Below are positions 8,824 through 16,237 of a stretch of DNA of 64,000 nt, piece after piece (the first letter of the stretch is position 1; each line of letters opens with the position of its first letter). The translations under genes were made by a program, and so were the position numbers. This DNA comes from Allobosea sp. LC85 (GTDB lineage: Bacteria; Pseudomonadota; Alphaproteobacteria; Rhizobiales; Beijerinckiaceae), in assembly GCF_000735605.1 (NCBI RefSeq), contig NZ_JPKG01000027.1, positions 186,001-250,000 on the forward strand. Reading direction: 5' to 3'. The notes below the pieces were generated by a model that was given only the letters and a program-made list of their open reading frames with translations, had not been told where the DNA came from and ran no database searches.

Positions 8824-9705
8824 GTGCACCTGCGTATTCGTCACGCGACCACTTATCGCTACGCCCAGCCCGTCGAGTTCGGACCGCATCGCCTGATGCT
8901 GAGGCCGCGGGACAGTTTCGACCTGCGCGTCGTGGAAACCGCGCTCAGCATCACGCCGGCGGCGCAGTTGCGCTGGATGCATGATGCCTATGGCAATTCG
9001 GTTGCCATCGCGAGTTTCGAGGGGCAGGCCGATAGCCTCGACATCGTCAGCGAACTGGTGGTCGAGCGCTTCGGGCCGGCTCTTCCAAGCCCGGTGCTCG
9101 CGCCGGATGCGGCGATCACCGGGGTCGTCTACACTCCCTCCGAACGCGCGGCCCTCCAGCCCTATCTGGCTCTGGCAACGGCTGACCCCGATGGCGCGCT
9201 CGACCAATGGCTCCTCGCCTTTCGCGCGCGGATTGGCGCCGGAACCGGGCACCTGTTGCGGGATCTCGCCCATGCCATCAATGACACATTGACCTACGTC
9301 ATTCGCTATGACGAGGGCACGCAGCACCCGCTCGACACGCTTCAGCTGGGGAGCGGCTCCTGCCGCGACTATGCGTGGCTGTTTATCGAGCTGGCGCGTC
9401 GCCTGGGCTTCGCCGCCCGTTTCGTGACCGGCTATATTCACGAACGCAGCCTGGAAAACGGAGGGCTCGTCTCACCGGCCGGCCTGACGCATGCGTGGGC
9501 TGATGTCTTCATCCCCTTCGACGGCTGGGTCGAGTTCGATCCGACCAATGATCTGGTGGCGGATCGCCAACTGCTGCGCATCGCTGTTGCTCGTGTGCCT
9601 GAGGACGCATCGCCAGTCTCTGGCAGCTATACCGGGCTCGCCGGCGCTTTCCTCGGCTTGAACGTTGGAGTCAGCATCGAACCCGTCGAGACGACCCAGT
9701 GCTGA
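8824..9705 (+). CDS. Transglutaminase-like cysteine protease family protein
   Basis: The 293-residue protein starts at GTG 8824, preceded by GGAGGG. It has the bacterial transglutaminase N-domain (LRIRHATTYRYAQPVEFGPH, residues 2-21), then the core with the catalytic triad: Cys in GSGSCRDYAWLF (about 180), His in LTHAWADVF (about 222) and Asp in VEFDPTND (about 240). Such proteins are cytoplasmic, since no signal peptide is seen, and are thought to act as peptidases or cross-linking enzymes. The substrate is unknown. It converges on the kinase gene with a 6-base gap. Confidence 0.85.
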   Translation: MHLRIRHATTYRYAQPVEFGPHRLMLRPRDSFDLRVVETALSITPAAQLRWMHDAYGNSVAIASFEGQADSLDIVSELVVERFGPALPSPVLAPDAAITGVVYTPSERAALQPYLALATADPDGALDQWLLAFRARIGAGTGHLLRDLAHAINDTLTYVIRYDEGTQHPLDTLQLGSGSCRDYAWLFIELARRLGFAARFVTGYIHERSLENGGLVSPAGLTHAWADVFIPFDGWVEFDPTNDLVADRQLLRIAVARVPEDASPVSGSYTGLAGAFLGLNVGVSIEPVETTQC

Positions 9706-9711
9706 ACAGGC

Positions 9712-11358
9712 TCAGTCACGATGCACGATACGCCAGGAGCCCAATGAGCGCCCGCCCGGCGCGGAGACCTCGGTGGCCACGATCTGTGTCAGCAGACCAG
9801 CAAAGAGCCTGGGTGGCTCGGCATGGTCGATCTCGCGATCAGCCTCGATGCTGATTTCAATGATTTCCCGACCGATATCGGCAGCCGTGACGGTCACGGT
9901 GAGGCCCGGGCCGTGGCGCAAGGCGCGCCCCACCACGTCGACGATCAGGAAGCCGAGCGGAATGATCCGGTCGACAGAAAGTGACGACATCGTCTCGATT
10001 CGACTCATGACGCCCTGGTCGCGGCGGCGGATGAGGTTCGAGATCATCGTCATGACGTCGTCGAGGAACAGGTCGACGCGAACCGGCTGCATTTCTCCGT
10101 CGGCGAGTGTGAAGCGATAGGCTGCCGAGAGGACGTGGACGCGGCATTCGGCGTCGGCGAGCGCAAGTCTGGCTTCGCCGCGAGAATCGCGCTTGGTCAA
10201 CCCGATATAACTCTGGACGACCTGGAGGCTGTTCTTCACCCGATGATGCAGCTCGCGGACCAGGAAGCGATTGTCGTCGAGGGCGTTGGAGAGCTTGCGC
10301 TGTCGCATCTCCTCCTCCTCGACCATGGTGTTGAAGGCCTCCGCCACGCTGCGCATGTCGCTCGGCATGTCCGCCGCGACCGGGGCCCGGGCGCTCGACA
10401 GTTTCGCACGCGCCCTGGCTGCCGCTTCGAGGCCGCGCAGCCAGCGCACGCAATGCCGGTCGATTGCGCGCAGGTAGACGAAGCAGAGCAGGGCGAGTGT
10501 GAGGAGCGGGGTCAGCAGCAGAATGAGGAACTGCGTCTGGGCTGCACGCTCCGCTGCGTTGTCGAAACTCGCGATCACATAGAGGTCCGGCTCGGCAACC
10601 ATGCGGGCGGCATAGGCGCGGCTGGGGCCAGCCCTGCTTGCCGCCTCCCAGCGCGCCTTGACGTCGGGCACCACTTCCTGAGCCGGTAGCCAGGACTCGT
10701 CGCCTTCATCCGCTCCTCGGCTGGTGACAATTCCGCTGCCACGATGGATCAGTGCGACCGCAAGGTTCTTATCGCTCTCGCCGAGATCGAAGACCTTGTT
10801 GAGAAGGTCGGGCTCCGCGAGCAGCAGAGCTTCCTGGGTGAGCTGTTCGGGGTCATTGCTGTGAGCATAGACCGCGAGATAGCGTTGCTGATCGAGGATC
10901 ACATCGTCATAGCGCACGATCGCCAGTTCTGTGCCCGCCCAGATGCGGACCGGTGGTTTGGCGCTCAGTCGCTCTGCGGTTGCGGCAAGCTTGGCGGCGG
11001 TAACGGACGGATCGAGCGAGACCGAGCAGATTTCGCCGTTGCGCATCTTGAGGTGAAGCGCGCTGTAGCCGGTCACCCGCTTCAGAACTTCGTGGGCGGC
11101 CGCATCGCAATCTCCGGTGCTCGACGTGCCCGCTGCTGCGCCCACCGTCAGCAGCGAGCGCAAGGCGCCGCGATACCAGACACGCGCGCGTACCGCATAG
11201 TCGTCCGCCGTGCGGATCTGGAAACTCTGAATCGAAGCAATGACCGTCCGATAGGTCGTGATCGCGGCGATCGCCGACAGGCAGGCGATTGGCAACGCAA
11301 TTGCGACCAGCAGGGCGAGAAGCCTGCCGCGGACGGTCTTGAACCGCGCCAGTCGCAT
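9712..11358 (-). CDS. HisKA_2-type sensor protein with degenerate ATPase domain, general stress response
   Basis: The 548-residue inner-membrane sensor has membrane segments at about 12-33 and 276-296, a periplasmic sensing region between them and a HAMP-like linker. Its HisKA_2 phosphoacceptor helix is ELHHRVKNSLQVVQ (His at 371/372). The ATP-binding part is degraded: where functional kinases have an Asn-rich N box such as NELVTNAxKH, this one has VDVVGRALRHG, and no DxGxG box follows. It may therefore be a PhyR phosphatase or need a partner kinase. Its ATG shares a base with the ecfG stop (TAATG), so it is cotranscribed with nepR-ecfG. Confidence 0.85.
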   Translation of the reverse strand: MRLARFKTVRGRLLALLVAIALPIACLSAIAAITTYRTVIASIQSFQIRTADDYAVRARVWYRGALRSLLTVGAAAGTSSTGDCDAAAHEVLKRVTGYSALHLKMRNGEICSVSLDPSVTAAKLAATAERLSAKPPVRIWAGTELAIVRYDDVILDQQRYLAVYAHSNDPEQLTQEALLLAEPDLLNKVFDLGESDKNLAVALIHRGSGIVTSRGADEGDESWLPAQEVVPDVKARWEAASRAGPSRAYAARMVAEPDLYVIASFDNAAERAAQTQFLILLLTPLLTLALLCFVYLRAIDRHCVRWLRGLEAAARARAKLSSARAPVAADMPSDMRSVAEAFNTMVEEEEMRQRKLSNALDDNRFLVRELHHRVKNSLQVVQSYIGLTKRDSRGEARLALADAECRVHVLSAAYRFTLADGEMQPVRVDLFLDDVMTMISNLIRRRDQGVMSRIETMSSLSVDRIIPLGFLIVDVVGRALRHGPGLTVTVTAADIGREIIEISIEADREIDHAEPPRLFAGLLTQIVATEVSAPGGRSLGSWRIVHRD

Positions 11359-11918
11359 TAGGGTCGGATGGGTTCGGAGCTGGTCCTGTGAACCGCCGCT
11401 GCACTCTGACGATCGGGCCCGAGGTCATCGAGACCTTTGATCGACAGCAGCTCCGCAAGCTTGGTACGCGCCCTGTTGACGCGGCTCTTGATGGTGCCGA
11501 TCGCGACGCCGCAGATCTCAGCGGCCTCCTCATAGGAGAGGCCCGTTGCGCCGACCATGATCAGCACTTCGCGCTGCTCCTCGGGCAGCTTGGCCAGGGC
11601 CTTGCGAAAATCGGCAAGATCGAGATGGCTTTCCTGATTGCCATGCACGGCCATGCGCTCGGCATAGGTGCCTTCACTGTCCTGCACCTCGCGGCCGCGC
11701 TTGCGGTAGAGCGAGTAGTAGGTGTTGCGCAGGATGGTGAAGAGCCAAGCGCGCAGGCTGGTGCCCGGTTCGAACTTGTCCGAATTGCCCCAGGCTTTGA
11801 GCAGAGTATCCTGGACCAGATCGTCAGCGAGCTGCATCGAACCCGAAAGCGACGCCGCGAAGGCACGCAGGTTCGGGATTTCCTTGATCAGACCGTCCTT
11901 GAATTCAGGGGCGCTCAT
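11358..11918 (-). CDS. ecfG: General stress response ECF sigma factor EcfG
   Basis: The 186-residue ECF sigma factor has region 2 (DDLVQDTLLKAW, then LRAWLFTILRNTYYS) and region 4 (LPEEQREVLIMVGATGLSYEEAAEICG, followed by the recognition helix GTIKSRVNRAR). In alphaproteobacteria this family (EcfG/SigT/RpoE2) directs transcription of stress genes at GGAAC-N16/17-CGTT promoters and is held inactive by NepR. Here it lies between nepR and the membrane sensor gene, opposite phyR, which is the standard arrangement. Its start overlaps the nepR end by 14 bases, implying translational coupling. It should autoregulate from the promoter at 12257-12281. Confidence 0.96.
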   Translation of the reverse strand: MSAPEFKDGLIKEIPNLRAFAASLSGSMQLADDLVQDTLLKAWGNSDKFEPGTSLRAWLFTILRNTYYSLYRKRGREVQDSEGTYAERMAVHGNQESHLDLADFRKALAKLPEEQREVLIMVGATGLSYEEAAEICGVAIGTIKSRVNRARTKLAELLSIKGLDDLGPDRQSAAAVHRTSSEPIRP

Positions 11919-12135
11919 CGCTTGCTTCCTCAGCGGATGAACGGCTTTCCTTGGCTTCCAGCTGCGCCAGCAGAACCAGGAATTTGTCGGGAATGGGTGC
12001 GTTGATCAGATCGTCGTAATGCGCTTTCAGCGAACGGCCAATCGATTCCTGAACCCTGGGATCCAGAATGGCTTCGAAATCCGGCTCGTCGCCTCCGTTT
12101 GACTCTGGCATCTCGATCTTCATACCACTCATCAT
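11905..12135 (-). CDS. nepR: Anti-sigma factor NepR
   Basis: The 76-residue protein carries the complete NepR core (IGRSLKAHYDDLINAPIPDK, residues 32-51, then FLVLLAQLEA). NepR binds EcfG in unstressed cells, and phosphorylated PhyR takes it away through its sigma-like domain. ATG 12135 and the in-frame ATGs at 12132 and 12123 are all possible starts. It is the first gene of the nepR-ecfG-sensor operon, with an EcfG-type promoter about 120 bases upstream. Confidence 0.95.
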   Translation of the reverse strand: MMSGMKIEMPESNGGDEPDFEAILDPRVQESIGRSLKAHYDDLINAPIPDKFLVLLAQLEAKESRSSAEEASDERP

Positions 12136-12256
12136 ACCCTCGCGCCGACGCCGCTCCGCTCTTCCAGGGGGCGGCGGATTGCCCTGTTCAACCGACTTTC
12201 CAATCCCGGCCGATCAAGATCAGCCGGGAGCATCATTGACACGTATGCGGCCAGAT

Positions 12257-12281
12257 AACGGTCGAGTTTCAGAAAAGTTCC
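12257..12281 (-). promoter_or_regulatory. EcfG-type promoter of nepR-ecfG-sensor operon
   Basis: Read on the minus strand: GGAAC at 12281-12277, a 16-base spacer and CGTT at 12260-12257. This is a perfect consensus match in the nepR/phyR divergent region, as expected for the autoregulated ecfG operon. No equally good motif faces phyR. Confidence 0.85.
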
Positions 12282-12360
12282 AGGCAAATCGTAAAATAAA
12301 TTACTTGTCAGAAACACGTTGCGGGTGCTCACTTTCGGTAGGTTGAAGAAGGACCCGTCA

Positions 12361-13173
12361 ATGTCGGTTGCGAAGGAAATTGCCCCGCATTTGCCCTATC
12401 TGCGCCGCTTCGCGCGAGCTTTGAACGGCACTCAGGCGAGCGGCGATGCCTATGTCGTTGAGATGCTCGAAGCGCTGGTCGTCGATCCGAACTCCTTTCC
12501 GCGCGACGTCGATACCCGCACCGGACTGTACAGGACTTTCCTGAAGCTCTGGTCTTCGGTCGGCATCAACAACCAGCCTTCTTCGGGCGGCCAGTCTTCT
12601 TCGGGCGCCGTCGAGCGCTCATCGGCCGAGCGCAATCTCAGCGCGCTGACCCCACGTCCCAGGCAGGCTTTCCTGCTGCGCACGGTCGAGGGCTTTTCGC
12701 TCGACGAGGTCTCTGCGATCATGGAGGTCTCGGCGGCGGAGGTGGCAAATCTCGTCCAGGTCGCCGGGCAGGAAATCGCCGATCAGGTCGCGACAGATGT
12801 GCTGATCATCGAAGACGAGCCCATCATCGCGCTCGATATCGAAACGATGGTCGAGGAGCTCGGACATACGGTGACCGGCGTCGCCCGGACCCATCGCGAG
12901 GCGATCGCGTCGGTCGCGAAGAAGCGACCGGGCCTGGTGTTGGCCGATATCCAGCTTGCTGACGGCAGTTCCGGCCTTGAGGCCGTCAATGAGATCCTGA
13001 GCGCCATCGACGTCCCGGTGATCTTTATTACGGCCTATCCGGAACGGCTTCTGACCGGAGACCGGCCCGAGCCTGCCTTCCTGATCACCAAGCCGTTCCA
13101 GCCGGAGGCGGTGAAGGCGGCGATCAGCCAGGCGCTGTTCTTTGATCGGCGCGCGGGACGCAAGGCCGCCTGA
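12361..13173 (+). CDS. phyR: Response regulator PhyR with sigma-factor-like domain
   Basis: The 270-residue anti-anti-sigma factor has an ECF-sigma-like region at residues 1-140 (LPYLRRFARALNG, then LTPRPRQAFLLRTVEGFSL). The receiver domain follows from about 145, with acidic residues IIEDEP, phospho-Asp 196 in VLADIQL, a FAT GUY-class motif FITAYPE and Lys in LITKPFQ. When phosphorylated, the sigma-like part binds NepR and frees EcfG. The start at 12361 is supported by AGAAGGA upstream and by the family N-terminus. It is divergent from nepR. Confidence 0.96.
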   Translation: MSVAKEIAPHLPYLRRFARALNGTQASGDAYVVEMLEALVVDPNSFPRDVDTRTGLYRTFLKLWSSVGINNQPSSGGQSSSGAVERSSAERNLSALTPRPRQAFLLRTVEGFSLDEVSAIMEVSAAEVANLVQVAGQEIADQVATDVLIIEDEPIIALDIETMVEELGHTVTGVARTHREAIASVAKKRPGLVLADIQLADGSSGLEAVNEILSAIDVPVIFITAYPERLLTGDRPEPAFLITKPFQPEAVKAAISQALFFDRRAGRKAA

Positions 13174-13238
13174 CTTGGGTTCACTCGAACAGCGGGGTCC
13201 GCGGCGCCGTGGCGCCCCGGACCTCTTTCTCATGCGCC

Positions 13239-13313
13239 TTACCACCCCAGAAAATAGGCGATCAGAAGTGCCGGAAACGGCAACGCGACGATCATCGGCG
13301 CAATCCATTTCAT
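13239..13313 (-). CDS. Putative 24-residue membrane peptide
   Basis: An ATG at 13313 with AGGAGA about 8 bases upstream opens a 24-codon frame ending in TAA. The product is one hydrophobic helix with a Lys-Trp start and a Gly-Trp end (MKWIAPMI to YFLGW). It lies 43 bases downstream of the DUF1328-like gene on the same strand, so the two may be cotranscribed. Small size makes this tentative; a good ribosome-binding site and hydrophobic composition are the only support. Confidence 0.4.
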   Translation of the reverse strand: MKWIAPMIVALPFPALLIAYFLGW

Positions 13314-13318
13314 GACAT

Positions 13319-13352
13319 CTCTCCTGGCGCCTGGTCTCTCCTGGCGCCTGGT
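13319..13352. repeat. Tandem duplication, two perfect 17-bp units
   Basis: Units at 13319-13335 and 13336-13352 are identical. On the minus strand each contains a CAGGAGAG motif, so the Shine-Dalgarno of the 24-codon gene is duplicated. Confidence 0.9.
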
Positions 13353-13356
13353 CGGC

Positions 13357-13527
13357 TCACGACCGCCGCCCCTTGCTCATTGCAATCAGGCCGGTGACCG
13401 CCGCAGCCACGAGCGCAGCGAAGAAGACGATTCTTGCTGCCACCATCGCCAGCCCTGGCACGCCACCAAAGGCCGGCATCCCTGCGACAAGCGCAGCGAT
13501 CAGAAATGTCACGGTCCACCCGGACAT
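13357..13527 (-). CDS. DUF1328-like small membrane protein
   Basis: A 56-codon gene starting at ATG 13527, with GAGGA 7 bases upstream. It begins MSGWTVTFLIAALVAG and continues through a Gly/Pro turn into a second hydrophobic helix (IVFFAALVAAAV), ending SKGRRS. This is the layout of the DUF1328/YtjA family of two-helix inner-membrane proteins (usual start LGWAVTFLIIALIA), many of which are stress-induced; function is unknown. A near-match to the EcfG promoter (GGAAT-N17-CGTT, 13588-13563) lies upstream. It overlaps no other plausible gene. Confidence 0.65.
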   Translation of the reverse strand: MSGWTVTFLIAALVAGMPAFGGVPGLAMVAARIVFFAALVAAAVTGLIAMSKGRRS

Positions 13528-13620
13528 CGAGAATCCTCAGAATTCAGCATAGATTTTGAAGCAACGGTTCTGCCGTTGCAAAAATTCCAGCTTGACTGCC
13601 CGGGCATAAGAATGTCGGGA

Positions 13621-13646
13621 GGAACAAGTTTTACGCGCTCTACGTT
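13621..13646 (+). promoter_or_regulatory. EcfG-type promoter upstream of the extensin-like gene
   Basis: GGAAC at 13621-13625, a 17-base spacer and CGTT at 13643-13646. The next convincing start on this strand is 13866, giving a leader of about 210 bases. Confidence 0.6.
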
Positions 13647-13865
13647 AGCTAATGGTACGTTATGAAACGTGAAGTGCGCTGTGAGTGACAAAGTTGTTCC
13701 GGATTGGTGCCTTTTGCTTGCATCGGCGGTATCTGGTTATTTGGCCGAAACGTAGAAAGCGAAATGGCCACTCAAGGTCTGGCCCTTGTTTCTCGTCGCT
13801 GCGCCACTTTTGCCCGTCCCTCTGAAATCGTGATGAGGGGCCCGTACAAGGAGGGAGATGCCCGG

Positions 13866-14711
13866 ATGACGGCCAAGCGCATGAGGCAGTTCGCGGCATT
13901 ATGCGGCATTGGCGCGGTGGTCGCGATTGTCTCCTTTTTCACGCTCTCCCAGGCCGAAGCGGCCTCCGGGGCAAAGGCTGAGACGCGCCCTGCGCCCGCC
14001 GGCTTGCCGCCACTGCGGCCGAAGGATCTGGCGCTACCGTCGCCTGCAGCAGTGCCGGTTCCCTCGGAACAGTCACCTGCGAAGCCTCGCGAAGCGCAGC
14101 CATCCGTCACTTCCAGTGCGCCCGGTGAGAGCGCCTGCATGCGGGCGTTGGCAGCCGTTGCGGGCAATCGCATTCGCCAGCCCGATGCGATGCAATACCG
14201 GGCAACGGAATCAACCTGCCAGGTGCAGGAGCCGATCGTGGTGGAGGCGCTTGCCTATCGCGCGGCTGACGGGCCGGGAACAGTTGTCTTCGCGCCGCCG
14301 GTCACGATCAGCTGTGCCATGGCGACGCGGGTTTCCCAGTGGCTTGATGACACGATCCAGCCCCTCGCCCGAGGTTATTTTGGGCAGGATCTCTCGCGCC
14401 TTCAGGTCGGGGGCGGCCATGAGTGTCGTCGGCGCAACCGCTCGACGGCTGGCCCGCTCAGCGAGCATGCGACGGGACAGGCACTCGACATCTTCGCCTT
14501 CGTCATGGGCGAGGAGCGTTCGGGCGGTGTTCGTGTCATGGTCGAGAAGCCGGCTGGCTTGGCCCAGGACCGCTTCCTGAAGGCGGTGAGGCAATCGGCT
14601 TGCGGAGCTTTCGCTACGAGCCTAGGCCCCGGCTCCGACGCCGCCCATGCCAATCATCTTCATGTCGATATCCAGCCGCGCCGCTCCGCCTCGACGCGCT
14701 TCTGCCAGTGA
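13866..14711 (+). CDS. Extensin-like C-terminal domain protein (peptidoglycan-related, secreted)
   Basis: The 281-residue protein has an N-terminal hydrophobic signal or anchor (GIGAVVAIVSFFTLSQAEA, about residues 14-32), a Pro/Ala-rich linker to about 75, then an extensin-like domain. This domain has a fold related to D-Ala-D-Ala carboxypeptidases: SACxxRAL-like start, GPLSEHATGQALDIFAF with the metal-site His and Asp, and ANHLHVD near the end. Paired cysteines fit a periplasmic location. Start 13866 has GGAGGGA upstream; the frame extends to 13704 but without a good start. The EcfG promoter predicts stress induction. Confidence 0.85.
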   Translation: MTAKRMRQFAALCGIGAVVAIVSFFTLSQAEAASGAKAETRPAPAGLPPLRPKDLALPSPAAVPVPSEQSPAKPREAQPSVTSSAPGESACMRALAAVAGNRIRQPDAMQYRATESTCQVQEPIVVEALAYRAADGPGTVVFAPPVTISCAMATRVSQWLDDTIQPLARGYFGQDLSRLQVGGGHECRRRNRSTAGPLSEHATGQALDIFAFVMGEERSGGVRVMVEKPAGLAQDRFLKAVRQSACGAFATSLGPGSDAAHANHLHVDIQPRRSASTRFCQ

Positions 14712-14728
14712 CCGGGGGGCGCCGGCGC

Positions 14729-14983
14729 TCAAGCGACGCTGTCGGAGACTTCGTCGAGTTCGACGCGGTTGAACCGCCAAGGGTCGCCCGGGCGATACAG
14801 AGCGGCCGGTGCCCGGCCGGGTTCGGCCTGCGCGCGCCGTAGCGCGAGGATATTGAGCGCCGTGCTCTGGTCGAGCCCCGACGCAATCAGATCCTCAAGT
14901 TCCCAAAAGGGAGGGAGCCGATCCGGCTCGCTGCCCGTCGGCATCAGCGTCGCTTGCAGAGGTGGGCCAATACGAGTGAACAT
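14729..14983 (-). CDS. Conserved-looking small protein, unknown function
   Basis: An 84-residue cytoplasmic protein, not recognised. It reads LPPFWELEDLIASGLDQSTA then LNILALRRAQAEPG, then GDPWRFNRVELDEVS. The frame is open to 15019, but a perfect EcfG promoter has its -10 element at 15013-15016, so transcription starts downstream of 15013 and the ATG at 14983 must be used. The promoter and the ordinary amino-acid composition argue for a real gene. It converges on the extensin-like gene with a 17-base gap. Confidence 0.6.
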   Translation of the reverse strand: MFTRIGPPLQATLMPTGSEPDRLPPFWELEDLIASGLDQSTALNILALRRAQAEPGRAPAALYRPGDPWRFNRVELDEVSDSVA

Positions 14984-15012
14984 CTCACGTTTCCGTCCAG
15001 GGGCGGAATTGG

Positions 15013-15037
15013 AACGCAACGCTCCTGCTTAGGTTCC
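15013..15037 (-). promoter_or_regulatory. EcfG-type promoter for the 84-residue protein
   Basis: Minus strand GGAAC at 15037-15033, a 16-base spacer and CGTT at 15016-15013, a perfect match 30 bases upstream of ATG 14983. On the plus strand, overlapping GGAAC boxes at 15011 and 15048 have weaker -10 partners (GGTT at 15032, CATT at 15069) facing the DUF992 gene. Confidence 0.7.
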
Positions 15038-15103
15038 AGACTGATCGGGAACTGTGGAGCTATTGCGGCATTTTTTGGTAACCATGTTGTCAGGAGATTC
15101 GTC

Positions 15104-15613
15104 ATGATCCATCGGTCTGCCAAAATTGCCGCCGCAACCGCGCTCTGCGTTGCCGTGTTGAGCTCTCTTTCAACGGCTGCCAGTGCGCAGAGCGGAGCTC
15201 CGGCAGGTCGGCTCAACTGCCATGTCGGCGGGGGGCTCAGCCTCATCGTGACGTCGCAGAAGCCAATGGAGTGCCGCTTTACGCCGCGCCGCGGGCCCAT
15301 CCAGCGCTATGCCGGCATTGTGCGCAATTTCGGGCTCGATGTCGGCACGTTCAAGCGCAGCACCATGGCCTGGCGCGTCTTTGGACCTTATGCGCGGGCC
15401 CCCTTGGGAGCTTTGGCAGGCACTTATGTTGGTGCGAGCGCCGGCGCTTCGGCGGGAGCGGGAGGATCGGCGAACATGCTCATTGGTGGCGTCGATAAGG
15501 ATGTCATGCTGCAACCCCTCTCGCTGCAAAACCTGCGTGGCTTCAATGTTGCTGTTGGCGTTACGGGTCTCGAGCTTTCGCTCGTCCCGTCTTCATCGCG
15601 CGGGCGTCGCTGA
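15104..15613 (+). CDS. DUF992 family secreted protein
   Basis: The 169-residue periplasmic protein has a signal peptide (residues 1-28, cleavage after ASA) and starts at ATG 15104 with CAGGAGA upstream. It matches the DUF992 pattern by eye: GRLNCHVGGGLSLIV, MECRFTPRRG, YAGIVRNFGLDVG, LAGTYVGASAGAS, then GGSANMLIGG, LQPLSLQ and GFNVAVGVTGLEL. The glycine-rich repeated pattern suggests a beta-rich fold. Function is unknown; the family is common in Hyphomicrobiales. Weak EcfG-like motifs precede it. Confidence 0.85.
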   Translation: MIHRSAKIAAATALCVAVLSSLSTAASAQSGAPAGRLNCHVGGGLSLIVTSQKPMECRFTPRRGPIQRYAGIVRNFGLDVGTFKRSTMAWRVFGPYARAPLGALAGTYVGASAGASAGAGGSANMLIGGVDKDVMLQPLSLQNLRGFNVAVGVTGLELSLVPSSSRGRR

Positions 15614-15729
15614 CGCCGCCCTGTTTCCTCGCGACCGAGAGGCTTTTTGAGAGGGTTACGCTTCGCTAACCTTCTTGCCCCATGTTTAGTTCAATTTGAA
15701 GCTTTCCGTCGCGGTGCGTCCCGCGTGCC

Positions 15730-15755
15730 GGAACAAGGCCATGCTTCGCCGCGTT
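15730..15755 (+). promoter_or_regulatory. EcfG-type promoter of the response regulator gene
   Basis: GGAAC at 15730-15734, a 17-base spacer and CGTT at 15752-15755, 54 bases ahead of ATG 15809. The spacer resembles that at 6322 (both end ATGCTTCGC plus two or three bases). Confidence 0.7.
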
Positions 15756-15808
15756 CCTCCGCCAGAGCGCGATAGATCAATGGCAGATCGAGAAAGGACG
15801 CGGGATTG

Positions 15809-16168
15809 ATGAGCCAGATCCGCATCCTGATCGTCGAGGACGACCCTTTCATCGCGATGGATATCGAGTATGCCGTGATGGATAAGCTCGGCGAGGATGC
15901 CGAGCTTATCATCGTCGGTTCCGTCGAGGAGGCTCGGCGCGCCATCGGTTCGCCGGTTTCCTGCGCGTTGCTGGACATCGACGTTGTTGGCGGCAAGACC
16001 TTCGACGTTGCCAGAAGCCTGCTGAGCCGGGGTACGCCGATCGCGTTTGTGTCCGGCGCGACACCAGGCGATGTGCCCGACGCGTTGCGCCAGGTGCGCT
16101 TTCTGCGCAAGCCATTCTCGACGCGCGAGATTGCCAGCTTCGTATCACGCGCATTGAAGGCGCACTGA
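15809..16168 (+). CDS. Single-domain response regulator
   Basis: The 119-residue protein consists only of a CheY-like receiver: acidic pair in LIVEDDPF, phospho-acceptor Asp 56 in CALLDIDV, Ser in AFVSGA and Lys in FLRKPF. With no output domain it probably works by protein contact or as a phosphate sink. It converges with an HWE/HisKA_2 kinase gene about 60 bases away, a likely partner. An EcfG-type promoter predicts that it is made under stress, which would link that kinase to the PhyR system. Such single-domain regulators modulate the stress response in other alphaproteobacteria. Confidence 0.9.
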   Translation: MSQIRILIVEDDPFIAMDIEYAVMDKLGEDAELIIVGSVEEARRAIGSPVSCALLDIDVVGGKTFDVARSLLSRGTPIAFVSGATPGDVPDALRQVRFLRKPFSTREIASFVSRALKAH

Positions 16169-16205
16169 CAGCCCCCTGGGGTTCTGCCCAGGGCAGTTCG
16201 CGTGG

Positions 16206-16237
16206 TCAGCTCAGTCCCTCGTTCAGCTCAGTCCCTC
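16206..16237. repeat. 15-bp direct repeat with 17-bp period over the kinase stop codon
   Basis: TCAGCTCAGTCCCTC occurs at 16206-16220 and 16223-16237. The second copy contains the stop codon of the kinase gene, so the 3' end has been duplicated in tandem. Confidence 0.85.

Noticed and set aside
13561-13579. Hairpin GCAACGG-TTCTG-CCGTTGC followed by AAAAA
   Set aside because: The A run is on the wrong side for a plus-strand terminator and the minus strand has no T run after the stem; part of it coincides with the weak promoter of the DUF1328-like gene.
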